Shown: positions 41,213 through 49,296 of the stretch, piece after piece
Layout: every line of letters starts with the position of its first letter
Position numbering within the stretch: position 1 is the stretch's first letter
DNA from: Flavobacterium laiguense
Lineage (GTDB): Bacteria > Bacteroidota > Bacteroidia > Flavobacteriales > Flavobacteriaceae
DNA: 64,000 nt
Assembly (NCBI RefSeq): GCF_003097655.1
Contig: NZ_QCZH01000002.1
Location: 1-64,000 of the forward strand
Reading direction: 5' to 3'
Translations under genes and position numbers: made by a program
The notes under the pieces: generated by a model
Told to the model about the DNA's origin: nothing
The model's database searches: none
What the model saw: the letters and a program-made list of their open reading frames with translations, nothing else

Positions 41213-42076
41213 TTATTGTGCTATTGATTTGGCTAACCTGAACCCGTAAAAGGAGTGTGTTTTGTTTGGGTAGGTAGAGAGTCTGTTTTCTGGACGTAAA
41301 CCATCGGTTACGCTATCCCACGAGCCACCTCGTACAATTCTTTTTTCGCCCATTTCTGGTCCGGTTGGGTTTTTGGTGTTTTGATTTACCATTTTGTAGT
41401 AATCCTTATTATACCAGTCCCAACACCATTCCCAAACATTTCCGCTCATGTCATAAAGGCCTAGTTTATTTGGTGATTTTGTACCAACGGTATGGGGAGT
41501 GTTTTTACTATTGGCCTTATACCATGATACTTCATCGGGATTATCACCGCCGGAATATTTTGTTTTTTTAGCTAATTTCCCATCTTTGGCAGCATATTCC
41601 CACTCCGCTTCAGTAGGCAATCTATACCCATTCGCCTTGAAATCGCAAATATAATTTGGGCCTTTTTTGGAGTATGCGGGTTGTAGCTTTTCTTTTTTAC
41701 TTAACCAGTTACAAAAGGAGATAGCCTCTTCCCAAGTAATTTGATTAATAGGGTAATTCTCTTTCCACTCCCAAGTTGGTTTTTGAGGCATCTTTGATTT
41801 GGTTTCTTTTACAAATATTTTCCATTGGCAAACAGTGACTTCGTATTTGCTAATTTCAAAGCTGTTAATCGTAACTTCATGTTGTTTAATTTCGTCTTTA
41901 TAAACTACGAAATTTTTGTCTTTTGTTCCCATTTGAAAGCTTCCGCCTTTTACTTTTATCATGTGTGAATCAAATAAGTTTTGACAAGGAGGATTTGTTT
42001 TTTTTTGAGCTTGACTGGGCAATGTTAAAAATAGGCTTGTCAGTAATAATACTGTAGAAAAGTAGGTTTTTCTCAT
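41213..42076 (-). CDS. SUMF1/formylglycine-generating-enzyme-domain secreted protein
   Basis: A 287-residue exported protein with a signal peptide (MRKTYFSTVLLLTSLFLTLPSQAQ). Residues about 40-285 are a SUMF1/FGE-fold domain: GGSFQMGTK, KYEVTVCQWKIF, YRLPTEAEWEYAAKDGK, GLYDMSGNVWEWCWDWY and VRGGSWDSVTDGLRPENRL. The two catalytic cysteines of true formylglycine-generating enzymes (in the C-terminal CxxxxC region) are not seen; the segment reads SFYGFRLA. It is therefore probably a non-catalytic family member, as are the gliding-motility proteins GldJ and GldK. No sulfatase is adjacent. The start is the ATG at 42076. Confidence 0.8.
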   Translation of the reverse strand: MRKTYFSTVLLLTSLFLTLPSQAQKKTNPPCQNLFDSHMIKVKGGSFQMGTKDKNFVVYKDEIKQHEVTINSFEISKYEVTVCQWKIFVKETKSKMPQKPTWEWKENYPINQITWEEAISFCNWLSKKEKLQPAYSKKGPNYICDFKANGYRLPTEAEWEYAAKDGKLAKKTKYSGGDNPDEVSWYKANSKNTPHTVGTKSPNKLGLYDMSGNVWEWCWDWYNKDYYKMVNQNTKNPTGPEMGEKRIVRGGSWDSVTDGLRPENRLSTYPNKTHSFYGFRLAKSIAQ

Positions 42077-42500
42077 GTTAACTAAAATTTAATGAATTAT
42101 TGGTATCAAAACTAGTGTTATTTTATGAAATCAACATATATGGGGCTGTTTGCAATGGTGTTGGCTCTCTTCGGAATCCGTAAATTATTAACTTTATTTT
42201 GTTGTTGTTACTGTAATTGATTTTAATTTCCAATACTATTTTTATTGAAATGTGAAGAATAAAATGAATACGATAAAATTACAAATAAAATGATTGTTTG
42301 TATTTCATAGAATAAATCCTAAAAAACATTACGGTAGAATTGGAAGGGCTTTGGGCAGGGAGTACAATAAATTTTGTAAAACCGAAAAGCTGTACTAGGG
42401 TTGGCCTCATAAAAAAAAGGAAGAAAATAGTATTGCTCTTCCTTTTTTCGGATGGGTGGGTATTCTTAATTTGTTTTTAACGGCATTATTTTTCCGTATT
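42077..42500. other. Intergenic gap with terminator
   Basis: 424 bases without a gene. The only clear feature is the terminator at 42412-42449; the rest is AT-rich and unremarkable, with no open frame of note and no repeat recognised elsewhere in the window. Confidence 0.6.
42412..42449 (-). terminator. Terminator of the acyltransferase-like gene
   Basis: A perfect 12-base stem AAAAAAGGAAGA / TCTTCCTTTTTT around a 12-base loop. On the minus strand it follows the 42501 stop and ends in a T-run. Confidence 0.85.
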
Positions 42501-43772
42501 TTAAACTTTGAAATACATTTTGTTTTTGTAGAAATACCCTAAAAGAATCGTCCATAAACCAACATAAAGGAGTGCAAATACTAATGAAGCCGTCATAGCA
42601 TTGCTAAAGAAAGGCTGTACTCCAAAGGAATACAAATAATCCAGAAGATTGATTTGTTCAGTTGGAATTTTTGGATTTGGAAAAGAAATCATCACAAAAG
42701 CTTGCGGAATAATCTCGGAAAGAAAGAATACAATCATTGGATTTACTCCCCAAACCAAGAATAATTTGGTTCCTTTTTTATAGTTGGCAATGTCAATGCA
42801 ATAATATAAAATAGCTAAGGTTAACGTGGCTAATCCGGCAGAGTATACGACATATGAGCTGGTCCAAAGGGCTTTGTTTATTGGGAAAATAATATTCCAC
42901 AGTAATCCTAAACAGATAAGAGTTACTCCAATAATCGCCATCTTTTTTGCCTTTTCAAATTTCAATAATGGGCTGTTGAGCAATTGTCCAATAAGAAGTC
43001 CTATGATTCCGGTGGCAATAGAAGGGATGGTGCTTAAGATTCCTTCGGGATCCCAAGTGTTGGTTACCGCCCACATGTGTCCTTTTAATAGAACACTATC
43101 AACCCAAGCAGCTAAGTTGGTTCCTTTTTCTAGATTTGTGATTTCGAATCCAGGTGCTGGAAAGAGTGTCATGATTGCCCAATAGCCTAGCAATATTCCG
43201 ATTGCAACCAATAATTGCGTTTTTTGAGTGGTTTTTAGATATAAAAGTGAGGCTATGAAATAGATAATCCCGATGCGTTGCAATACACCCGGTAGTCTTA
43301 CATTTTGATAGGCTTCGATGCCGCTATAGGCTAAGATTAAATAAAGGGCAAAAATAGAAACTGCCAAATACGTTTTTAGTTTGGAATTAAAATTTCCCAT
43401 AAGGGCATAACCTACAGCAGCGGTTATGAGTAAACGACCGATTACTAAAGGAATACCTTCTAATCCGAAGAGTTGAATATTGCCAAAAAAATTAAAAAAG
43501 ACCCCCAAACAAAACATGCGCAACGAACGCGTTAATATTTTATTGAACGTGGTGCTGTCATAATTTTTGGTTGGCATAGCAAAAGAAATAGCCACACCCA
43601 TGATAAAAATAAAGAACGGAAAAACCAAGTCGGTAGGAGTACAGCCATGCCATACAGAGTGTAAAAGAGGAGGGTAAACCGTTGCCCAGCTTCCTGGGTT
43701 GTTGACAATGGTCATTAATAAAATGGTTAATCCTCTAAAAACATCTAGCGAAATAAGGCGGTCTTTGGTCAT
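42501..43772 (-). CDS. Membrane acyltransferase, HGSNAT/NagX-like (DUF5009 type)
   Basis: A 423-residue polytopic membrane protein with about ten hydrophobic segments. It begins RLISLDVFRGLTILLMTIVN, which with HSVWHGCTPTDLVFPFFIFI marks the heparan-alpha-glucosaminide N-acetyltransferase (HGSNAT/NagX) family. The His in TLLHSVWHGC is the likely catalytic residue. It may move acetyl groups to amino sugars across the membrane. No sugar-degradation genes are adjacent, so the substrate is open. I chose the ATG at 43772; an upstream GTG at 43829 would add 19 non-conserved residues. Confidence 0.82.
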   Translation of the reverse strand: MTKDRLISLDVFRGLTILLMTIVNNPGSWATVYPPLLHSVWHGCTPTDLVFPFFIFIMGVAISFAMPTKNYDSTTFNKILTRSLRMFCLGVFFNFFGNIQLFGLEGIPLVIGRLLITAAVGYALMGNFNSKLKTYLAVSIFALYLILAYSGIEAYQNVRLPGVLQRIGIIYFIASLLYLKTTQKTQLLVAIGILLGYWAIMTLFPAPGFEITNLEKGTNLAAWVDSVLLKGHMWAVTNTWDPEGILSTIPSIATGIIGLLIGQLLNSPLLKFEKAKKMAIIGVTLICLGLLWNIIFPINKALWTSSYVVYSAGLATLTLAILYYCIDIANYKKGTKLFLVWGVNPMIVFFLSEIIPQAFVMISFPNPKIPTEQINLLDYLYSFGVQPFFSNAMTASLVFALLYVGLWTILLGYFYKNKMYFKV

Positions 43773-43821
43773 TGGTTTTGGGGAGTATTTAATTGTTGGG
43801 TATAATTCGAGATCTATTTTT

Positions 43822-43949
43822 TTAACCACATAGAGACATAGTTTTTATGACTTTTGTTAAGACGTTTCACTTTATTAGAGATCACATAGCTTTGTTAACC
43901 CAAGAATTGGGCTATCTAATTCTTTTTTTCTATGTTTCTATGTGTTTAA
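43822..43949. repeat. Interspersed inverted repeat, CACATAGAGACATAG type
   Basis: Left arm TTAACCACATAGAGACATAG (43822-43841) and right arm CTATGTTTCTATGTGTTTAA (43930-43949) are inverse with 18 of 20 bases matching. Inside there is a short TTAACCCAAGAATTGGGCTA hairpin. It fills the gap between bshC and the acyltransferase gene. It is similar in style, but not in sequence, to the element at 20713-20832. Confidence 0.7.
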
Positions 43950-43957
43950 TTTTTATT

Positions 43958-45559
43958 TTAGTCTAAAGTAATTATACTAAAATTTTGCTCTAATGGTTTG
44001 AGTTGGCTCATCAATTGCGGAATCAAGCGCTCTCCGTTTTCCAGATAAAATTCCGAAAAATTGGCTTGACGTTCCTGTAAACTTTGGTTTGGGAACAATT
44101 CGTTTTGTAAGTCAATAATACGTTGCAGTTCATCGTGGAATTTTCTTTTTTGGGCAATAAGCAATCTCTTTTCTAGAGTTGACAACCCTTTGATTTGTTT
44201 GGCTTCTTGTGCTTTTACCGCTCCCAAGAAGGATTTGTCCGTATGGTTGGCAAGTTCTAGAAACGTATCGAATTGTTTTCTTAATATTTCTTTTTGTTCG
44301 CTGAAATCAATAGGGAAATCGGATAATTTTTGGGTTATTCTATTGACTAAAGCAGCTTGTTTCGAAAACAAATCCGACCAGGTCAGGTTTAATTTGTCTG
44401 CTTTTTTGTTTTGTTTTTCGGTTGCCAAAAGCACTGAGTTTCTCAACAGCAATATCGGGAAGGTAATTTTTGCGGAAGCGAAAAAAGACTTTAATTCGAA
44501 CCAATAGGCAATTTCCCCGCCACCGCCTATGTAACATAAGTTGGGTAAAATAACTTCTTGGTACAAAGGACGCATGATTACATTGGGACTGAATTTTTCA
44601 GGATTGCTTTCTAATAATGCGAGAATTTCGGTCTCGGTGAATTCAATTTTAGTGTGGTTGACTTTGTAAATATTATTCTCAAGAATAATTCTTTCGCGTA
44701 AATCGCCCTCAATGTAGAATAAATTAATCTCGCGTGGATTTACCTGAACGAAATAATCCTTCATTTTTTCGATGGTTTCGGTTACTGCTTTGAAGGAAGT
44801 TTGGTGAAGCAATTCCTCTTTTATGTATGGAATAAAATTGCGTTTCAAATTTTGGTCATCGGCATCCAAAATAACTAAACCTGATGCTCCAAAAAGTTCG
44901 TTTGCTAAATATCTCGTGGCATCGGCTAAGTTATCATGCTTGATATAGGAATCTTCAAATAGTTTTTTAATGGTGTTAGCATTGGTACTGGAGCCTATTT
45001 CAAGAGCATATATTTCTAGGAAATCGGCTAATCCTTCGGTAGACAATCTCCCGACAGGACCTTTACTGTCTCTGTTCCAATGGAATTTTTTTCCTTTAAA
45101 ACTGAAATAATTTATTTCTTCAAAATCATGGTCTTCGGTCGCCATCCAATATACGGGAACAAAATTATAGTCTGGATATTTAGCTTTTAATTCGGTTGTC
45201 AAATTAATGGTCGAAATGATTTTATACAAAAAATACAAAGGACCACTAAATAAATTCAATTGGTGTCCGGTGGTAATTGTAAAGGTGTTTGAATTGTTTA
45301 AAAGTTCAATGTTGTTTAAAGTACCAGCAGAAACGTTTAATTGGGCGTATTGAGTTTTTAAAACATTAACGAGGGTTTCTCTTTTGCCATTGTCATTGCC
45401 ATTGAAATTGATTTTTTTTTCCTCGATTTGTTCTTCAAAGTTTTCGAGAGTGGGAAAGCGATGGTATAAAGAGTGTAATTCGGTTTTTTGGTTTAAATAA
45501 TCATTCATCAAGGGCGAAAAATAACCTGAATTTTGATAGCTGATACAGTCGGTTGGCAT
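43958..45559 (-). CDS. bshC: Bacillithiol biosynthesis cysteine-adding enzyme BshC
   Basis: A 533-residue enzyme that adds cysteine to GlcN-malate in the last step of bacillithiol synthesis, the main low-molecular-weight thiol of many Firmicutes and Bacteroidota. Family text: the N-terminal YQNSGYFSPLMNDYL, the GHQLNLFSGPLYFLYKI nucleotide-fold segment, MATEDHDFEEINYFSFKGKK and the YIGGGGEIAYWFELKSFFA core. The C-terminal coiled coil is at about 385-480. The length is near the usual size (about 530). BshA and BshB are not in the window. The start is the ATG at 45559. Confidence 0.9.
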   Translation of the reverse strand: MPTDCISYQNSGYFSPLMNDYLNQKTELHSLYHRFPTLENFEEQIEEKKINFNGNDNGKRETLVNVLKTQYAQLNVSAGTLNNIELLNNSNTFTITTGHQLNLFSGPLYFLYKIISTINLTTELKAKYPDYNFVPVYWMATEDHDFEEINYFSFKGKKFHWNRDSKGPVGRLSTEGLADFLEIYALEIGSSTNANTIKKLFEDSYIKHDNLADATRYLANELFGASGLVILDADDQNLKRNFIPYIKEELLHQTSFKAVTETIEKMKDYFVQVNPREINLFYIEGDLRERIILENNIYKVNHTKIEFTETEILALLESNPEKFSPNVIMRPLYQEVILPNLCYIGGGGEIAYWFELKSFFASAKITFPILLLRNSVLLATEKQNKKADKLNLTWSDLFSKQAALVNRITQKLSDFPIDFSEQKEILRKQFDTFLELANHTDKSFLGAVKAQEAKQIKGLSTLEKRLLIAQKRKFHDELQRIIDLQNELFPNQSLQERQANFSEFYLENGERLIPQLMSQLKPLEQNFSIITLD

Positions 45560-45625
45560 ATTACTTTTTATTTGATGCTAAAATACCAAAAAATAATGGA
45601 AGAACTATTTGGTGGATAAAAAATG

Positions 45626-45647
45626 TATTTAGATATTTGTCTAAATA
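45626..45647 (+). promoter_or_regulatory. SdpR-type operator, TATTTAGA-N6-TCTAAATA
   Basis: An 8-base perfect inverted repeat with a six-base spacer (22 bases total) lies 17 bases before the sdpR ATG. This size and symmetry match operators of ArsR-family repressors, and the AT-rich site fits autorepression of the sdpR-sdpI operon. Confidence 0.7.
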
Positions 45648-45664
45648 TATAAATACTTTAAATT

Positions 45665-45919
45665 ATGAACGACATATTTAAAGCATTGAATGATGCCACA
45701 CGAAGAGAAATATTGGAGCTTTTGAAAACAAAGAGCATGTCTGCTGGAGAAATAGCCGATCAGTTCCATATGTCGAAGCCGAGTATTTCCCATCATTTGG
45801 ATATTTTGAAACGTGCCGATTTGATCACTGCTGAAAAATCGGGGCAATTTATTTTCTATTCTATTAACACGACTATTATGGAAGATGTATTGCAATGGAT
45901 TTTAACCTTTAAAAAATAA
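45665..45919 (+). CDS. sdpR: SdpR family autorepressor (ArsR-type)
   Basis: An 84-residue winged helix-turn-helix repressor. The text MNDIFKALNDATRREILELL and SAGEIADQFHMSKPSISHHLDILKRADLI is typical of the ArsR/SdpR family. It has no metal-binding Cys pair, so it likely senses no metal. SdpR represses the sdpRI operon and is itself sequestered by SdpI in the membrane when the toxin SdpC is present. A 22-base inverted repeat lies upstream, and an sdpI gene follows five bases later. There is no sdpC toxin gene in the window. Confidence 0.88.
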   Translation: MNDIFKALNDATRREILELLKTKSMSAGEIADQFHMSKPSISHHLDILKRADLITAEKSGQFIFYSINTTIMEDVLQWILTFKK

Positions 45920-45924
45920 TATTT

Positions 45925-46578
45925 ATGAATGCAGCTTTCAGGAAAGAACTTCCTATTATTGGAATTGTGTTAATGCCCTTTGTTTATTTGGCTTTTATTT
46001 GGAATACATTACCCAATAAAGTTCCGACACATTGGAATTACAAAGGGGAGGTTGATCATTGGGGAGATAAATTTTCTCTTATAGGATTACTGTTTATGTT
46101 ACCGGTGTTTACATACGCATTAATGCTTGTTATCCCCAAAATAGATCCTAAAAAGAGAATTGCTTTAATGGGAGGGAAGTTTTATCAATTGAAGTTTTTT
46201 CTTGTTTTATTCATGTCAATCTTGGCTTTGTTTATCATTTTTATAACCAAGAATCAATCTTTTTCGAGTCCTAATTTAGTCTATGTAATTGCGGGAGTTC
46301 TATTAATAGTTTTTGGCAATTATTTTAAAGTAATTCAACCCAATTATTTTATAGGAATACGTACTCCTTGGACATTAGAAAATAATGAAGTTTGGAAAGT
46401 TACCCATGTTTTTGCAGGTAAACTTTGGGTTGTCGGAGGGTTGGTAATCGTATTGGGAGGATTGATTTTTGAAAACCATTCTTTCTCTATTGCTTTTATT
46501 TCCCTTGTAGTTGTTTTAGCAGTCGTTCCGATGGTATATTCCTATATTAAATTTAAGGAATTGGAGAAAAAAGGTTAG
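45925..46578 (+). CDS. sdpI: SdpI family membrane protein
   Basis: A 217-residue membrane protein with six hydrophobic segments. The start ELPIIGIVLMPFVYLAFIWN and the THWNYKGEVDHWGDKFSL segment (DUF1648 type) lead into the SdpI domain with IGIRTPWTLENNEVWKVTHVFAGKLW, the signature of the family. SdpI confers immunity to the SdpC toxin in Bacillus and holds SdpR at the membrane. In Bacteroidota most homologues are outside any toxin cluster and may sense envelope stress. It is translated five bases after sdpR. Confidence 0.85.
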   Translation: MNAAFRKELPIIGIVLMPFVYLAFIWNTLPNKVPTHWNYKGEVDHWGDKFSLIGLLFMLPVFTYALMLVIPKIDPKKRIALMGGKFYQLKFFLVLFMSILALFIIFITKNQSFSSPNLVYVIAGVLLIVFGNYFKVIQPNYFIGIRTPWTLENNEVWKVTHVFAGKLWVVGGLVIVLGGLIFENHSFSIAFISLVVVLAVVPMVYSYIKFKELEKKG

Positions 46579-46628
46579 GGGTTTTAAGGATTTAGCATCA
46601 ATTTTAATTTACATATTTAACGAAACAA

Positions 46629-48005
46629 ATGAAAAAAATAGTACTTTTTTTGACAGCAATTTTAGTTTCTTTTGCCATGTTCGGACAAGGAATTACGGGA
46701 CAGTGGAATGGTGTTTTAAAAGTTCCTGGAGGACAATTAAGGGTTGTATTTAATGTCACGAAAACCGAAAATGGTTACAGCTCAACAATGGATAGTCCCG
46801 ATCAGGGTGCAAAAGGAATTCCAATAACGACTACCAGTTTTGAAAACTCTATTTTAAAATTAGAAATACCAAATGCTAAAATTGTTTATGAAGGAATGTT
46901 AAATAAGGACAATGTAATTGTTGGTAGTTTTACACAAAGAGGCCAATCCTTTACTATGGATATGTCAAGAGGAATTATAGAGAAAAAAGTGGTCGTAAGA
47001 CCTCAAGAACCACAAATACCTTATCCCTATTATACAGAAGAAGTTGTGTTTGAAAACAAAATCGATAAAAATGTTTTGGCTGGAACTTTAAGTTTGCCTC
47101 AAAAAGAAGGCCGTTTTCCTGTTGTAATTTTGATAACTGGTAGTGGTCCTGAGAACAGAGATGAAGAATTATTTGGACACAAACCCTTTCTAGTTTTGGC
47201 CGATTATTTAACCAAAAAAGGAATTGCAGTTTTAAGATTCGATGATCGCGGGGTTGCAAAATCGACCGGTGATTTTAAAGCGGCAACTACTATGGATTTT
47301 GCCAAAGATGTTCAAGCAGCAGTTGTCTATTTGCAAACGCGGAAAGAAATCGACAAAAACAAGATTGGATTAATAGGACATAGCGAAGGAGGAGTAATTG
47401 CACCCATTGTTGCGGAGAATTCAAAAGATATTGATTTCATTGTATTGTTGGCAGGAACAGGAATTCGTGGGGATAAATTAATGCTTTTGCAAAAAGAAAA
47501 GATAGAACGCCAAATGGGAACTCCTGAAAATGAAATTCAAAAGGGACAGGAAATTTTTAAAGGTGCTTATGATATTGTTTTAGCTTCATCCGCTGGTGAC
47601 AATAATTTAAAAACTAAAATCAATAGTTATTTCAAATTGCAATTTGGTGACAAAATGAATGAGGAACAAATAAGTGCATTAACGGATCAAATCACAAGCC
47701 CTTGGATGGTTAATTTTCTAAAATTTGATCCTGTATCAGCTTTAGAAAAAGTGAAATGTCCTGTTTTAGCCATAAACGGAGATAAAGATTTACAAGTTCC
47801 TGCTGATGTAAATCTGGATGCAATTAATAAAGCAGTCGTTAAAGGAGGGAATAAAAAAGTAACGACCAAAATAGTGCCCAATTTAAATCATCTGTTTCAA
47901 GAATGTAAAACGGGTTTACCCAATGAATATGGAACTATCGAACAAACATTCTCTCCAATTGCATTAGAGGAAATATCCAAATGGGTTTTGTTGCAAGTGA
48001 AGTAA
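46629..48005 (+). CDS. Alpha/beta hydrolase (esterase/peptidase-like), exported
   Basis: A 458-residue exported hydrolase with a signal peptide (MKKIVLFLTAILVSFAMFGQG). A small N-terminal domain (about 25-120; GQWNGVLKVPGGQLRVVFN) precedes the hydrolase domain (about 140-458), with the nucleophile elbow IGLIGHSEGGVIAP, an acid in LAINGDKDLQVPAD and a catalytic His in PNLNHLFQECK. The oxyanion region is VVILITGSGPENRDEELFGHK. It could be an esterase or an acyl-peptidase; the S9-like oxyanion text favours neither clearly. It is monocistronic, 50 bases after sdpI, with its own terminator. Confidence 0.85.
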   Translation: MKKIVLFLTAILVSFAMFGQGITGQWNGVLKVPGGQLRVVFNVTKTENGYSSTMDSPDQGAKGIPITTTSFENSILKLEIPNAKIVYEGMLNKDNVIVGSFTQRGQSFTMDMSRGIIEKKVVVRPQEPQIPYPYYTEEVVFENKIDKNVLAGTLSLPQKEGRFPVVILITGSGPENRDEELFGHKPFLVLADYLTKKGIAVLRFDDRGVAKSTGDFKAATTMDFAKDVQAAVVYLQTRKEIDKNKIGLIGHSEGGVIAPIVAENSKDIDFIVLLAGTGIRGDKLMLLQKEKIERQMGTPENEIQKGQEIFKGAYDIVLASSAGDNNLKTKINSYFKLQFGDKMNEEQISALTDQITSPWMVNFLKFDPVSALEKVKCPVLAINGDKDLQVPADVNLDAINKAVVKGGNKKVTTKIVPNLNHLFQECKTGLPNEYGTIEQTFSPIALEEISKWVLLQVK

Positions 48006-48023
48006 TAAGGACGCTGAAAATGT

Positions 48024-48055
48024 AAAAAGCCCAACAAAATGGGCTTTTTTTATGA
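48024..48055 (+). terminator. Terminator of the hydrolase gene
   Basis: A 10-base stem AAAAAGCCCA / TGGGCTTTTT with loop ACAAAA is followed by TTTATG, 19 bases after the hydrolase stop. Confidence 0.87.
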
Positions 48056-48061
48056 TTTTTT

Positions 48062-48199
48062 TTACCTTTTTAAACTAAAATGGCCTTTGTATTCTTTCCC
48101 GTTTTTTCGAGTAACCACAAGCCAATAATCAGTGGCAGGGAGAGGTTGGCCTGTATACGTTCCCCTCTTTTTTCGTACTTCTTCATTATTTTTTGGTAA
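48062..48199 (-). pseudogene. Remnant of a type IX secretion system sorting-domain protein (type B)
   Basis: On the minus strand a frame reading NEEVRKKRGTYTGQPLPATD and YWLVVTRKNGKEYKGHFSLK ends RTAA (stop at 48062). The pattern YxGxPLPxxDYWxVV and the ending GHFSLKR are the hallmark of the type B C-terminal sorting domain of T9SS cargo (gliding-motility C-terminal family). Only about 43 codons remain and the upstream side is cut by a stop (TGA near 48200) with no cargo domain. It is a decayed 3' end of a large gene, now beside a KilA-N gene. Confidence 0.75.
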
Positions 48200-48234
48200 T
48201 CATTGAATAGCTTCTTTAAATTTTTTGTCAAAAA

Positions 48235-49035
48235 TTATTTTAAAAATTTAGGTGTCACTTTTTCTAAAATACTCATTTGATGAATTGCAATTTGATTCAG
48301 TTTTGTTAATCTTTCGTTTTGTTGTTGTTTTTCGTTGATGAAATGGGCATTTAAATTTTCGAGGTTTGAAAGACAAATTAGTTCATTTATAGAAGCATAA
48401 TCCCTGCAATTTCCTTTTAAATCAGGATTTTTATCTCTCCATAGTTTTGCTGTAACTCCAAATAATGCCATATTGAGCACATCGGCTTCGTTGGCATAAA
48501 TAATAGCTGTTTGTTGTGATGTTAACTCCCGTGGAATTAAGTTTTGTTTTACGGCATCGGTATGTATATGGTAATTTATTTTAGAAAGTTCCCGTTTGGC
48601 AGTCCATCCAATATTTTGATGCTCATCTTCTTTAAGACGTTGAAATTCTTTAATCAGGTGTATTTGGAATTCAGGACTTAGCCACATTGCAAAATGAAAC
48701 GCAATATCCTTGTGTGCAAACGTTCCGCCATATCTTCCCGCTTTTACTAATAAACCTTTCGCTTGAGTGCGCTCAATCCATTGTCCCACAGACATAACAA
48801 ATCGATTTATACCCGCACTATTTTCAATTACACCGAATTCGGGGTAATTAAAATCAGGATTATATATTCTTTCCCAAATTCCTAAATATTCTAATGTGTT
48901 TTTATTAGTAATCCATTTGCCAATTAAGGCGCTTCCTTCCTTAAAACTTCCAGACATATCGGTTAAGGAAATAAAATCAATATCGTTTTGAACAAAAATC
49001 GTTATTTCAGTATTCTTTACGTTTATTTTTGCCAT
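48235..49035 (-). CDS. KilA-N domain-containing protein
   Basis: A 266-residue protein. The N-terminal about 110 residues are a KilA-N domain: VQNDIDFISLTDMSGSFKEG and LIGKWITNKNTLEYLGIWER, then FHFAMWLSPEFQIHLIKEF, which are its typical segments. KilA-N proteins are DNA-binding and mainly come from phages and mobile elements. The C-terminal half is helical with an AAWRDKNPDLKGN-like region; the function is unknown. It lies next to a type IX sorting-domain remnant, so a mobile element may have displaced that gene. The ATG is at 49035. No other phage genes are seen. Confidence 0.82.
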   Translation of the reverse strand: MAKINVKNTEITIFVQNDIDFISLTDMSGSFKEGSALIGKWITNKNTLEYLGIWERIYNPDFNYPEFGVIENSAGINRFVMSVGQWIERTQAKGLLVKAGRYGGTFAHKDIAFHFAMWLSPEFQIHLIKEFQRLKEDEHQNIGWTAKRELSKINYHIHTDAVKQNLIPRELTSQQTAIIYANEADVLNMALFGVTAKLWRDKNPDLKGNCRDYASINELICLSNLENLNAHFINEKQQQNERLTKLNQIAIHQMSILEKVTPKFLK

Positions 49036-49296
49036 AATTTAGTTTACATATTTATGTTCCAATTTCATCAATTTCTTTCATAATTCTGTCCGTTTCTCTC
49101 AAAACCACAATGATTTTTTGATAATGCAAAATGTCATTTTAGTCTATTCTTTAAAAATATTATTGAAGTGATATTGTTTTTTTTAAGTTTTAAAAGTAAT
49201 AATAATATTTCAAAATAAAGAAATTGCAGGTATCTATGAGGCATTTCTTTTTCAAATTCTAAAATAGATTACTTTTGCACCAAAACAATCTCACTC

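Noticed and set aside
48235..49035. Prophage around the KilA-N gene
   Set aside because: Only the KilA-N gene is phage-like; no integrase, structural or lysis genes and no attachment repeats are nearby.
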